A stretch of 64,000 bases of DNA from Pyrenochaeta sp. MPI-SDFR-AT-0127 (lineage: Eukaryota > Ascomycota > Dothideomycetes > Pleosporales > Cucurbitariaceae). Both the position numbers and the translations under genes were made by a program. The notes beneath the pieces were generated by a model. That model worked only from the letters and a program-made list of their open reading frames with translations. It ran no database searches and was not told the origin of the DNA. Position 1 is the stretch's first letter. Every line of letters starts with the position of its first letter. Positions 55,116 to 64,000 of the stretch are shown piece by piece. Location of the stretch: the NCBI GenBank assembly GCA_020747015.1, contig JAGTJM010000067.1, positions 62,001 to 126,000 of the forward strand, in the 5' to 3' direction.

Positions 55116-57374
55116 ATGGCCACCACGGAGCAGATCGTGCAACAGCAGTCGTCGCCCACGGAATCGCCATCGCCTGTCACCCCAGAACTGCTGTCGCCAC
55201 GCAGCGGCAACGTTGTGCCCCAGAAACGAGCCCTGCAAAGTGCCACCCCCCAGGGATCAACTGCCCGGCAGAAAACAAAGGTAACAAGGGCTTGCGACAT
55301 CTGCAAAGCGAAAAAGTCAAAATGCTCCGGTGAGCAGCCTTGTGACACTTGCAACCGCCGGGGGCTGCTCTGCCAGTATGAAGCAGTCTACTTGCGGGGC
55401 AAGGCACCACCACCGCGCCGCGTCGAGTCTGTGGACCATACGGGCGCTGTGTACCCACACACAATCTTGAACAGCGTTGATGGCCCCATTGAGGCCAACG
55501 CCCCGAGCTTGACTCCACTTGCCCCAATAGCCCCGCGACGCGAGGACAGTCCCGTTGAAGCCACTCAAGATATCCCGTCACGTGGCTCACCTGGTCTCGA
55601 GGTTGCTGGTCAGTACTCGGATCCAACCTCTGGCCTGTCTTTCCTGCATCGTGCATGGCGCCGAATCTCGAACAACGAGAACAGCCAAGTCATGAACGGT
55701 CAATTGGCATCTGTCGAGTATAATCAGCTTCTTACATGCGCTGGCGACAAGCCCATCCAGGACAGGGGCCAGGTGCGGATACCGTCGCTGAGTAAGAGCC
55801 GAGACATGCTCACCATATACTTTGATGTCTGCATCGCGACATACAGGCTTATTCACAGGCCTACTGTTGAATCCTGGCTGGAGAAAGTTACGCATAATGT
55901 CCAATTCAACCGGCCACTGTCTTTTGGACTGGGACGTGCCAAAGCTGCTGTCATTCTCGCAGTCCTTGCTGTTGCCTCTCTTCATGAGGAGAAGTCCAGA
56001 GGTAACAGTGGCTTTTCACCTGTCAACGAAATCACTTTGCACTCGCCAAGTGATGAACTCTTCTCAGAGGCTGTTCGCCTTACCCAAGGCGAGACTGGCA
56101 TTCCAAAACTCGAGTCGGCCCAATCGCGACTCATCCAGGTGCTTTACCTTCTGCAGTCAAGCCGCTTCAATCAGGCGTGGTACACTTTTGGCCATACTCT
56201 ACAGATCATCTCGGCGCTTGGTCTCCATCGGAGAGACGATCGGAAGCGGCCACCAGCATCCCACAAACGGGATTACATCGACGCTCAGTGTAGAAAGCGC
56301 ACATTTTGGGTAGCTTACATCCTCGACAAGTACCTTAGCGTAGTATTTGGAAGGCCGCAACATTACCACGACGACGATATTGACCAAGACCTTCCCGACT
56401 CAGTCAATGATGAAGACATGACTAGTTCTGGGCCGCGACCAAACAATACCGAAGACTGCCATCTCGATGCGCTGGTTTATCATGCCAAATACGCTCAAAT
56501 TTCTGCAAGAATTTCGCGCGAAGTATACTCCATCAAAGCAGTTCCAGATCACGTACGTCTTGCAGCATCCCACCGACTTGCAGCGGAGCTACGCCAGTGG
56601 AGAGCTTCCCTACCTCCATTCCTCGGAGCCATCAATCCCAGCAGCCTCATTCCCACTTTTCGACGGCAGGCAACTGCTCTAAAGCTTTCATACTGCCATG
56701 CGGTTATGCTAGCGCATCGTCCATTCTTGTTGACAAACCTAACCCGGAATAATGATGGAATGAGAAGTCTGGCTAGGGAGGGTCGAGCAGAGTGCATCTC
56801 AGCAGCGCAGTCTGTTCTAGAAACTGTGGACCGCATGGCACGAGAGGGGCGTTTATTCCACGCTTTTTGGTGGACGCATTACGTCTGTTTCTGTGCTCTG
56901 GTAGTTGTCTATGTATGGGCCATACAAGAAAGCAACAACAGCACAACACCGGATGAGAGTAGCAACATACTCGAACAAGCTGAGCGCTGCCTCCAACATC
57001 TTGCGCAAGCTACAGCCTCAAACTCGCCATCACGAAAATACAGCATTATCTTGCAAGAGCTGCGGGCCGAAGCGAAAAGGAAAACAGCGAGGCCTATGCC
57101 GGATCAGACGCATGTGCTGCCTCCTTCAACGACTCATATAGTTGGCGGTGATCAGACGGAAGCCCGGCAAGGCCCATTAACCGATCTTGCAGTGCATGGC
57201 GCGGACGCGGCTCTGCAAACATGGCAACCATTATTCGGTAGCCCCATCGATACATCGGTGCCAGGACTTCAAAATCTCTTAGACGACTGGCAGACCACTG
57301 ATTGGCTTCACCTCGACTCATCTGCATTTGGTCCGTTTCCAGACTTCGACACTGCATCTCTTACATGGATGTGA
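55116..57374 (+). CDS. Zn2Cys6 fungal-type transcription factor
   Basis: Single exon of 752 residues if started at ATG 55116 (MATTEQIVQQQSS); an in-frame ATG at 54858 would add 86 residues that look non-coding. The binuclear cluster ACDICKAKKSKCSGEQPCDT followed by CNRRGLLCQY has exact C-x2-C-x6-C-x5-C-x2-C-x6-C spacing (about residue 59-84). The fungal-specific regulatory domain begins around LTIYFDVCIATYRLIHRPTV and contains QAWYTFGHTLQIISALGLHR and RKRTFWVAYILDKYLSVVFG, as in PF04082 proteins. A low-complexity tail follows, with an acidic end (DFDTAS). It would bind CGG half-sites as a dimer and regulate unknown targets. It is convergent with the Dal5-like transporter gene (151 bp apart), which may be a target (inference only). 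Confidence 0.92.
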   Translation: MATTEQIVQQQSSPTESPSPVTPELLSPRSGNVVPQKRALQSATPQGSTARQKTKVTRACDICKAKKSKCSGEQPCDTCNRRGLLCQYEAVYLRGKAPPPRRVESVDHTGAVYPHTILNSVDGPIEANAPSLTPLAPIAPRREDSPVEATQDIPSRGSPGLEVAGQYSDPTSGLSFLHRAWRRISNNENSQVMNGQLASVEYNQLLTCAGDKPIQDRGQVRIPSLSKSRDMLTIYFDVCIATYRLIHRPTVESWLEKVTHNVQFNRPLSFGLGRAKAAVILAVLAVASLHEEKSRGNSGFSPVNEITLHSPSDELFSEAVRLTQGETGIPKLESAQSRLIQVLYLLQSSRFNQAWYTFGHTLQIISALGLHRRDDRKRPPASHKRDYIDAQCRKRTFWVAYILDKYLSVVFGRPQHYHDDDIDQDLPDSVNDEDMTSSGPRPNNTEDCHLDALVYHAKYAQISARISREVYSIKAVPDHVRLAASHRLAAELRQWRASLPPFLGAINPSSLIPTFRRQATALKLSYCHAVMLAHRPFLLTNLTRNNDGMRSLAREGRAECISAAQSVLETVDRMAREGRLFHAFWWTHYVCFCALVVVYVWAIQESNNSTTPDESSNILEQAERCLQHLAQATASNSPSRKYSIILQELRAEAKRKTARPMPDQTHVLPPSTTHIVGGDQTEARQGPLTDLAVHGADAALQTWQPLFGSPIDTSVPGLQNLLDDWQTTDWLHLDSSAFGPFPDFDTASLTWM

Positions 57375-57525
57375 GATATATTCAGTATATATTAAATTCT
57401 CTGAGCCCTTGATGTCGCTCCTGTTCCGTTCGTTACCTCTGTCTAAACGCCTCGTCTACATGGTCTGATATATCTTCCTCCTTCCAAAGCCGCTATGCTT
57501 CCTAAGATGGATGACATATTTGACC

Positions 57526-59345
57526 TCAAAGTGTATATTTAAACAGCGGTGACTTATCGCCCTTGTCCAGCAGCTGCTCATCGGTGTATTTGGCCCTCAC
57601 CTCCTCTTCGCTCAAACGTGCTTTCTTTGAGTTGCCCCACTTGTATGATAACTCCAAGATCACAGCGTTGATAATACCAGTTGCTCCAAAGGCGAGCGAC
57701 AACCCGAAACCGGTAAAGTACTTGGGCTTCTCTGATTCGAGGTACATGTAGCTGCCGATTACTCCACCGATGTTGCCGACGCAATTGTTGAAAGCAATAC
57801 CGATAGCGCGTCGAGAGGCTGGAGCGAGATTGTTGGACGCCCATGAGCTTCCAGCCGGTTGGATAGGGTAGATGCCCATGCAAGTCAAGATGATGGCGAA
57901 GAACGCCGGACCGATATTTGCCTTCAGGTTACCGTCAAATGAGATGACCACCGCATATCCAATGGCGATGAATGAAAGAGGGATCGCAACGAATGGTAGA
58001 CGCCAGTAAAATCGATCTGAGAGTTTGGCAAAGACAATTGAGCTGATAGCTCCGGCAACATACGGTGGAACCGTCATGAGTTGCGCATTGGTGTTGTTGA
58101 ATCCCATGCCCTTTGTGATGGTCGGAAGAGTGAATTTTGTTCCTATTTTACAATTAGCGCAAGTGTGTGGATAGATGTGCACCACATACCGTATGAGCAA
58201 GCGGATGCACAAAGCAGAATGTAAGCTTGCATGTATAGACGCCAGTTGCATAGCACCATCTTCAGATCCCTCCACCGGAATTTTGGCTTCTCTTCTGCTT
58301 GGAACCCGCCACCATCCTTGATAAACTGCTGCAACTCGAGGAACCGGATCTCGTCAGGTTTAAGCCACCTAGTACTCAGTGCCGGTGAGTCTATCAGGAA
58401 GAAGAAACAAGAAACTCCTAGTATGACAGTGGCAATCCCTTCAAGCAGGAAGATCCAACGCCAGCCTTCATAGCCGCCAACACCATCCTAAACGAGCACA
58501 GTCAGCGTCGTTGAACATGTCGTGTTCATACATGCGAGTCTTACCATCTTGGCAATTGCAGCGGCCAGGAGACCGGAAAAGGCACCTGAAAGCGCGGACG
58601 CGCAGTAGAAGTATGAAATTCTTGTAGCGAGCTGGCGAGGCATATACCAGTAGGCACAAAGGTAAATCGCTCCTGGAAAGAAGCCAGCCCTGTGGGTCTA
58701 TAAGCAACCGCGATCATGGCTTGGGTATTCAAAAACTTACTCAAACACTCCCAGCAGGATACGCGTGATCAATAGCCCGGTGAAGTTCTTTACTACCCCC
58801 ATCATCGTCATCACAATACCCCAGCAGACAATTAGGATACCGAGGTAGTACGATGGTCGTTTGAATTTCTTCAATAGTACGTTCGACGGGACCTCCAGCA
58901 GGATATATGGCACGAAGAAAACAGACAAGACGATGTTCCATTGTACACCGGTTAGCCCGAGATCCTCGATCAAGCCTTCTATTTTGGCATTCTAGAAATT
59001 GTCAGACGAATGCCCATACGACATCTGGCTAAACTCACTCCGATGTTTGCGCGGTCGATGTGTGAGATGAGGTATAGGATTCCCAGCATTGGTACGAGTC
59101 GAATGTCGACCTAAGAGACATTAGCACAATATCGCCAGTAAAGTGTATCGCTGGGGGCATACTTTGTGGATCACCCGGTTCCTCTTCTCCTCAGGATAGT
59201 TGATGTAGAATTCGGCATCTTCCGCATCAAGGCCCAGGACTTGGAAGCCCTCGATATGAACGATCTGGTGTGGCTTTGAAGCGTGCACCGAGTCGGGCTT
59301 GTCTTCGGAATACTGGATCGCGTCCTTGTCTATTGCGGAAGCCAT
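57526..59345 (-). CDS. MFS transporter of the Dal5/anion:cation symporter family
   Basis: Six exons, 59345-59163, 59110-59039, 58991-58741, 58689-58545, 58487-58190 and 58142-57526, give 521 residues. The true start is ATG 59345 (MASAIDKD). Signature regions are VDIRLVPMLGILYLISHIDR (helix 1, with the conserved RLVP and HIDRANIGNAK), FVPYILLEVPSNVLLKK (helix 2), GIVMTMMGVVKNFTGLLITR and LLGVFEAGFFPGAIYLCAYW (helix 4), TKFTLPTITKGMGFN, and ILTCMGIYPIQPAGSSWASN with NNLAPASRRAIGIAF in the second half. These match the ACS family (allantoate, nicotinate, pantothenate or carboxylate permeases); the substrate is not assignable. Twelve helices, plasma membrane. Introns are 48-72 nt, GT-AG. Confidence 0.93.
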
Positions 59346-61400
59346 ATTCACTATCGATGTGAAACGATATGAAGGCGAGAGAAGAGGGCGCAGTAGTAGA
59401 GCTTAAGAGTTGCTGCCAACACCACTGGGGCACCTATCTTATAGAGATAACGGGCATACAGAACAGGGACAAGGGGTGGAGCTTACTCCATTCTGAGTCC
59501 ACTTCACGTAGCCCCACACTTTCTAGGACTAGACAGCGGTGCCAAGCCGGTTTTAGATTAGGCCTTGAATCTTGGGACTCTTACCCCGCCTTGCCTCCAG
59601 GGTAAGCTTCCTTCTGTTGTCTGGAATCCACGTGTGTCTAGCACCTCGCTGGCCTAGTCGGCCTCTTAAGCTCTGGAGGCGTTCCGGGGTTGCGTCCACT
59701 CCCGCCACTGCATCTTCGCCTAGCATGGCGAACTATACTGCTTTGCGACGTTGAATCATCACAATTGTATAGAAATCCGTACTGCCCCATTATCCTAGTG
59801 AATCGCGTCTCAATTGTCAGTTGCAATATCGCTCCAGCTACGCAACGGTGATTGCAGTACACTGCAGTCTCTTCAGAAAGCGTGTACACTCACCGTAGCG
59901 TAGGATTCCAAGTTTTGTATGTGTGACGCACCTAGCAGTGCTGACTCGTTCGGTGTCAGATCATCTGCCGCAATAGATCACCCTAACGGGCCCCATGGGG
60001 TAGCGAATGTGGAGACCTAAAGAGATCCCATCCCATAGTGGAAAGTCAACCTCGATATTTCGGATTAAAATCCTAAAAAATCGGCCCGAACCGGAAATCC
60101 AGGGTTTTGGCAAATCGCAAAGGGTGGATAACGTAAATACCGAAGCCACAGGTCTGTGCATTGTGGTAGTGGCTTCAAAACCTCCGAGGCTCTGCCATAC
60201 CACACACGCGTCATGGATCGTTATTGGTCACTGCTCCGTGCCCTGAGTGCTTTTCGGCAATCGACTCGGTACCGCGGGAAGTTACCAAATGCTGCAATAC
60301 GGTACTCTTATGATCCCTCAACTACGCATGTTAGTTTGCGCATGGGTTTGTTCTCGCAGCACCAAGCACTAACCCAGAGCGCCGGCAGTGATTATCACGC
60401 TGTCTATTCCATTATCCGAGCTAGTATAGGTATTTTGATAGCAAGATAAAAACCGAGAGCCTGTTAACAAAATATCCTTGATGGCTTGAAAGGACGTACG
60501 TCCAATGTAACGATAGTACTGTACTATGATTGATGCCCTAAAAAGGCAGCGACCTCATACACATCTTCTTGTCACAGATGGTGCCGTATCTCAACTCGAT
60601 AGTCGAAATTATAGGTTATTCGGCGCACCATCTTGGTGTGCTCGTATATCGCATCGCATGTCACTATCGGACTAGCGAAAGGGAAAGAGCAAACATCGAT
60701 GCTGTTATTGACCAATAGCTTTCCATTACACTGTCTCATAGCCATGGCATTGCTTTGCGATAAAATCCAGCCTTCGCCATTCCCACTCTAGCATATTCAT
60801 CTTCCATGGTGCTCATTCCCATAGACGTTTGCCACACGGTACTTTGTCTTCAGCTTTCACAGGTGAAGGAATGATACTGGCGCGTTTTCGCCTTCTCCTG
60901 TCGGTACATTTCTCATCCGCCACAGACTGGCCAATCAAGAAAGCGGATTCGGTGGCAGCCAATCCTCTCCTTAGTGATGCTCTCCTTCTGCACGCTCAAC
61001 CTTGCCAGAGTTGCTGCGAAGCTTCCTTTTAGAGATCTGTCACTAGTTGAAGCTGCCGCCAGATCCGTTTCCTACAACCTCTTGATTCTATAGGCAGAAC
61101 TGTGGGAAGGTGGCTGTTCGCTTGAGGATAGCCGCACAATTATGAATACACATTAAAGAAGATCCTTGAATTTCATTCTGGATAAACGATGTTCTACGTT
61201 GCGCTAGGTGACTGCAAGGGCTAAGGGGTTTGCTATCTGCACAGCCAATCAAGCGAAGAGAAGTGGAATGGAGTGCTGCATTTTTTAAAAGTTGGCCCAA
61301 ATCCTCATACAATCGATATCTAGGTTGTTGTATGAAAGAAACCAATCAAGTGTCCATATGTCAACCCTAATAAAGATGCTCTGAATCTGAAACCTAGCAT
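59346..61400. other. gene-poor region
   Basis: About 2 kb with no supportable gene. The left end holds the Dal5-type promoter. A near-perfect short palindrome (ATAGTACTGTACTAT) is near 60511-60526. Several ORFs of 60-97 codons have no features. Confidence 0.4.
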
Positions 61401-61676
61401 TTAATCGTCGCACTTCACACTCTTGATTGCCTTATGACCTGGCAACCCAAGGCATTTGTTCTGAGAATCTGTCGCGTATGCAACGCCCTTGCATCCTTCC
61501 TGGCTGTACATAGTGATTCGGCATCCTCTGTCGCTTTGATATTTGAGGCTAGTGCCGACGTCGTAGTCGTGGCAGCGGTTGTTGGACCAGTTGTTGCGGA
61601 GATTGTCTCTGCAGTTGGTAACGACAAAGGCAGATGTGCTGCTCGCGAGGAGAAGAAGGATAGCAGAGAATTGCAT
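61401..61676 (-). CDS. small secreted six-cysteine protein (effector candidate)
   Basis: Intronless, 91 residues. The signal peptide is MQFSAILLLLASSTSAF. The mature chain of about 74 residues carries six cysteines (in VTNCRD, NRCHD, RGCRI, EGCKG, NKCLG and VKCDD), enough for three disulfides; it is rich in Asn/Asp/Gly/Ser and small polar residues. I recognise no family. TATAAAAG (minus strand, 61796-61803) lies 120 bp upstream of the ATG and gives a convincing promoter. Size, leader and even cysteine number fit an apoplastic effector or antimicrobial-like peptide; function is inference only. Confidence 0.85.
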   Translation of the reverse strand: MQFSAILLLLASSTSAFVVTNCRDNLRNNWSNNRCHDYDVGTSLKYQSDRGCRITMYSQEGCKGVAYATDSQNKCLGLPGHKAIKSVKCDD

Positions 61677-61795
61677 GATGAGGTGGCGGTGGGTTCGTCA
61701 ATAGAATTGACCTTGATTGTATAATTTGGTTTCGAAGAAGCGATTAGATCGGAATGATGGTGATTTGCGTCATATGTAAAGTGTCCGCGCAGTGG

Positions 61796-61803
61796 CTTTT
61801 ATA
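61796..61803 (-). promoter_or_regulatory. TATA box of the six-cysteine secreted protein gene
   Basis: TATAAAAG on the minus strand, 120 bp upstream of the ATG at 61676, is at the usual distance for a fungal TATA-driven gene. Confidence 0.55.
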
Positions 61804-64000
61804 TTCCACATTATCGTAAGGCATTCCACGCTCGTTCTCGGCACGACTGTTACAACAAGCTCGTTGGTAGCAGAAAATCCTCTTGCTAAGGCTGAAGAAG
61901 CTCTTCGGGACTATGTCGGCGGTTCGAAAGAGTGGCTGGGTCTTAGGCGCTTTCGCCTTGTGCATCTCCAGATATTAATTTCCTTACGTACGTACCTATA
62001 TTTGCTGCTGTGTGATCTCATATAGGCATAGGCTGCTTAAGCTGTAGTCAACATAGCAATCAAACCGGCCAACAAGAAGTTATGGAACAGAAGGATCTGG
62101 TGAGCTCTGACCGTCAGGCCCTCCAATCAGCCCACCTCGCCAGAATATCGGCTAGATCCGGTGTTCATAAAAAATTATACGATAGGGCTAGCCTTTTTTT
62201 CTATAGCAGCAAACGCCGGGCAGACTTTATTGGAGAAATTTCGTGGCTTTGGTTGAAGCATCGGGATTCCATATAGAATCACAATGCATTATAGAGTTCA
62301 TATAGTACATTAGTGTCAAGTAAGATGTCTCTTGTTGATACATCGATCATACCAGCGCTCAAACCAGCTTTTTGCTGCTTGTCAGCGCCCGGGCTACACG
62401 ATAGAGTCATATTGTTGTGCCCGATAAGTACGGACAACGACTGTATTTAAGAAGATTTTGCAATATCTATGGAAAGATATCCCAACTTCACCAACTTCAA
62501 ATGTAATACGCAGTCTATGTGGGGGCATGTGGCACTGCCAGTAAGCATTACGAGTAGTATCCGTGCCGTGCATTGGGCACGGCGAGATTTTGTTGCCGAA
62601 GGATATGCGAAAACGAAAAAGAAAGTGAGTGAATTAAGTATCATATCAAGGTGGCCCCATACCTGCTTAATTGTGGCTTTCACTATCGTATCGTTGCTGT
62701 GCAAACCGAGTCTGTGATACGGTTCGCACATGGCAGCCAGTCCTTCGGCCAAAACTTTTCACTGATATCAAAGTGCTTAGGCGCCTAAGGTCATGTTACC
62801 AATAGTACGTAAGAGGTTGCTGTACTGTAAGGGCATCTTTGTAGCTCCATATAGTCATACTATTGGGTCGGAGAGGTTCAGCAGAGGCTTGTATGATTAC
62901 CAATGAGTGATTACTAGTACTCATGTTGAGCTTCTGCATTGGAATTTGTCCGTAAGGATCCGAGGTTCCGCAGGTTCGTATCAAGGAGGCCTGACTGCGC
63001 ATAAGAAAACAGTTGAAGCATTGCGACGCCCAAACCCTCAAGCTACCTTGTCGTTGACTGTATTGCTGCTTTCATGGCCCTGCAAATAATCTAGATCTTT
63101 GAAAAATCTCTATACTTGCATTAATTAATGGGTCTAGAGTTTTCCAGTGACGTGGTTCAGTATTGGAGTGGAGACGCAAGGCTTGAAAAAATTTGCCACG
63201 CAGCTTCTTGAACACGCACCGCCCTTAATGAAGCAGACAATTTTCGAACCTGCGGGATGCCTTAACCTCCTCTACTGCTTCCGCAACACGAGACTCATAT
63301 ACATAGGGGCTCGTAATTCATCATGAGCTGAAATATGTATGGCCGCATACGAAACATAGCCAGAGAAAGTACCAGCCCGATTACATACCTACGTATATAT
63401 ATTCTTACTATATCGCCATTAACAGCCAAGTAGATAGCAGATCTTGTAAGATTTGAGTGTTCTAACGTTCCTTGTCTGACACAAGACTAGGGCTTAGGCA
63501 ATGCGATTAGAGACTTTTGAGCTTGCCTTCGTTAACGAACGGTGCGCAGATTGCAATAAGATCGTTCGATTTGGCAAGGACCAGCAGTCAACAGCAAAGT
63601 GCTTGTTGTACCCAAAATGCTAGAGCTTTGGTTCAAAGATATTCTAACAGATGTGATACGACTTTCCTAACATGTTGAAAAAGAACCGCGCTACTTGCGC
63701 CGTTTACCTCTAAATGTAGGAATTCAAGCTCTTGGTAAGTCCTCTACCTCTGGCCTTTCCATGTCGCTGATAGATATCTGATGAACAGTACTGAGCTGGC
63801 CGAATGCCTCATCAAAATACTTCTAGTTGGCAAGTACCTATAAGTTCCTGACTGCGAGAGAAAGCCAACTTTCCAGAGATAGACCTACGCTGCACTAGGC
63901 CATATTCAGCTTGCCGAGAATGCATGGACCCTCACGAGCGGAAAGGCATGGATTTGGAGAATGAATGGCCCAGTGCCTACCTGATAGTCTCTGTTGTCCC
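61804..64000. other. gene-free right end
   Basis: I see no gene in the last 2.2 kb. ORFs of 60-101 codons occur (for example minus strand 62447-62752) but start at non-ATG codons or lack any recognisable feature. Confidence 0.4.

Noticed and set aside
62447..62752. 101-codon minus-strand ORF at the right end
   Set aside because: Starts at a TTG, no domain or leader; probably chance.
1..64000. CRISPR arrays, bacterial operons, rRNA genes or a PKS/NRPS cluster
   Set aside because: None seen; the window is eukaryotic, with spliceosomal introns, and no megasynthase or rRNA signature was found on reading both strands.

Overview
The window is nuclear DNA from a filamentous ascomycete. Short spliceosomal introns (about 35-100 nt, mostly GTAAGT-like donors and YAG or AAG acceptors) interrupt many genes. 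Families typical of Pezizomycotina are present: HET-domain proteins, a HeLo-like/NACHT/ankyrin STAND protein, a Zn2Cys6 regulator, a CmcJ/AsaB-like oxidoreductase and many secreted carbohydrate-active enzymes. The mix of plant-cell-wall enzymes, small secreted cysteine-rich proteins and HET/NLR genes fits a plant-associated Dothideomycete, perhaps Pleosporales. That placement is inference; no marker sequence was compared.

Layout. 0-4.4 kb: a divergent pair of uncharacterised genes, a propeller-like protein cut by the left edge (with one apparent frameshift) and a 570-residue protein. 5.4-12.7 kb: an unknown three-segment membrane protein, a five-exon CmcJ/AsaB-like gene and an eight-exon amidase, all on the minus strand. 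14-18.8 kb: a tannase/feruloyl esterase and a secreted GH3 beta-glucosidase, separated by a 17/22-bp minisatellite. 19.6-20.1 kb: a probable solo LTR. 20.5-27.3 kb: an incompatibility/innate-immunity-type block, with a HET-domain gene, a decayed GH3 fragment and a HeLo-like-NACHT-ankyrin gene whose ankyrin array is made of near-identical 102-bp units. 28.5-31.7 kb: two conserved housekeeping genes, head to head (APC/C subunit Cut9/Cdc16 and splicing factor Yju2/Cwf16). 32.3-43.7 kb: GH43 glycosidase, a second HET gene, a secreted ten-cysteine protein, a GT1-like glycosyltransferase, an unknown secreted protein and a GNAT. 44.8-50.4 kb: tyrosinase, a second GNAT and a sugar-porter MFS protein. 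50.9-54 kb: two F-box-like paralogues (one broken) and a secreted 201-residue protein. 55.1-59.3 kb: a Zn2Cys6 regulator convergent with a Dal5-type MFS transporter. 59.3-64 kb: almost gene-free, with one 91-residue six-cysteine secreted protein.

How the parts may work together. The GH3, GH43, tannase/feruloyl esterase and sugar porter would together release and import plant-derived sugars and phenolics. Tyrosinase and the CmcJ/AsaB-like enzyme act on phenolic or secondary-metabolite-type substrates. The two HET proteins and the NLR-like protein are non-self recognition or cell-death candidates. The small secreted cysteine-rich proteins are effector-like. No single biosynthetic cluster (no PKS, NRPS or terpene synthase) is visible. 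Exon junctions were placed by hand, checking reading frame and family continuity; joined frames close for all multi-exon genes except where stated.
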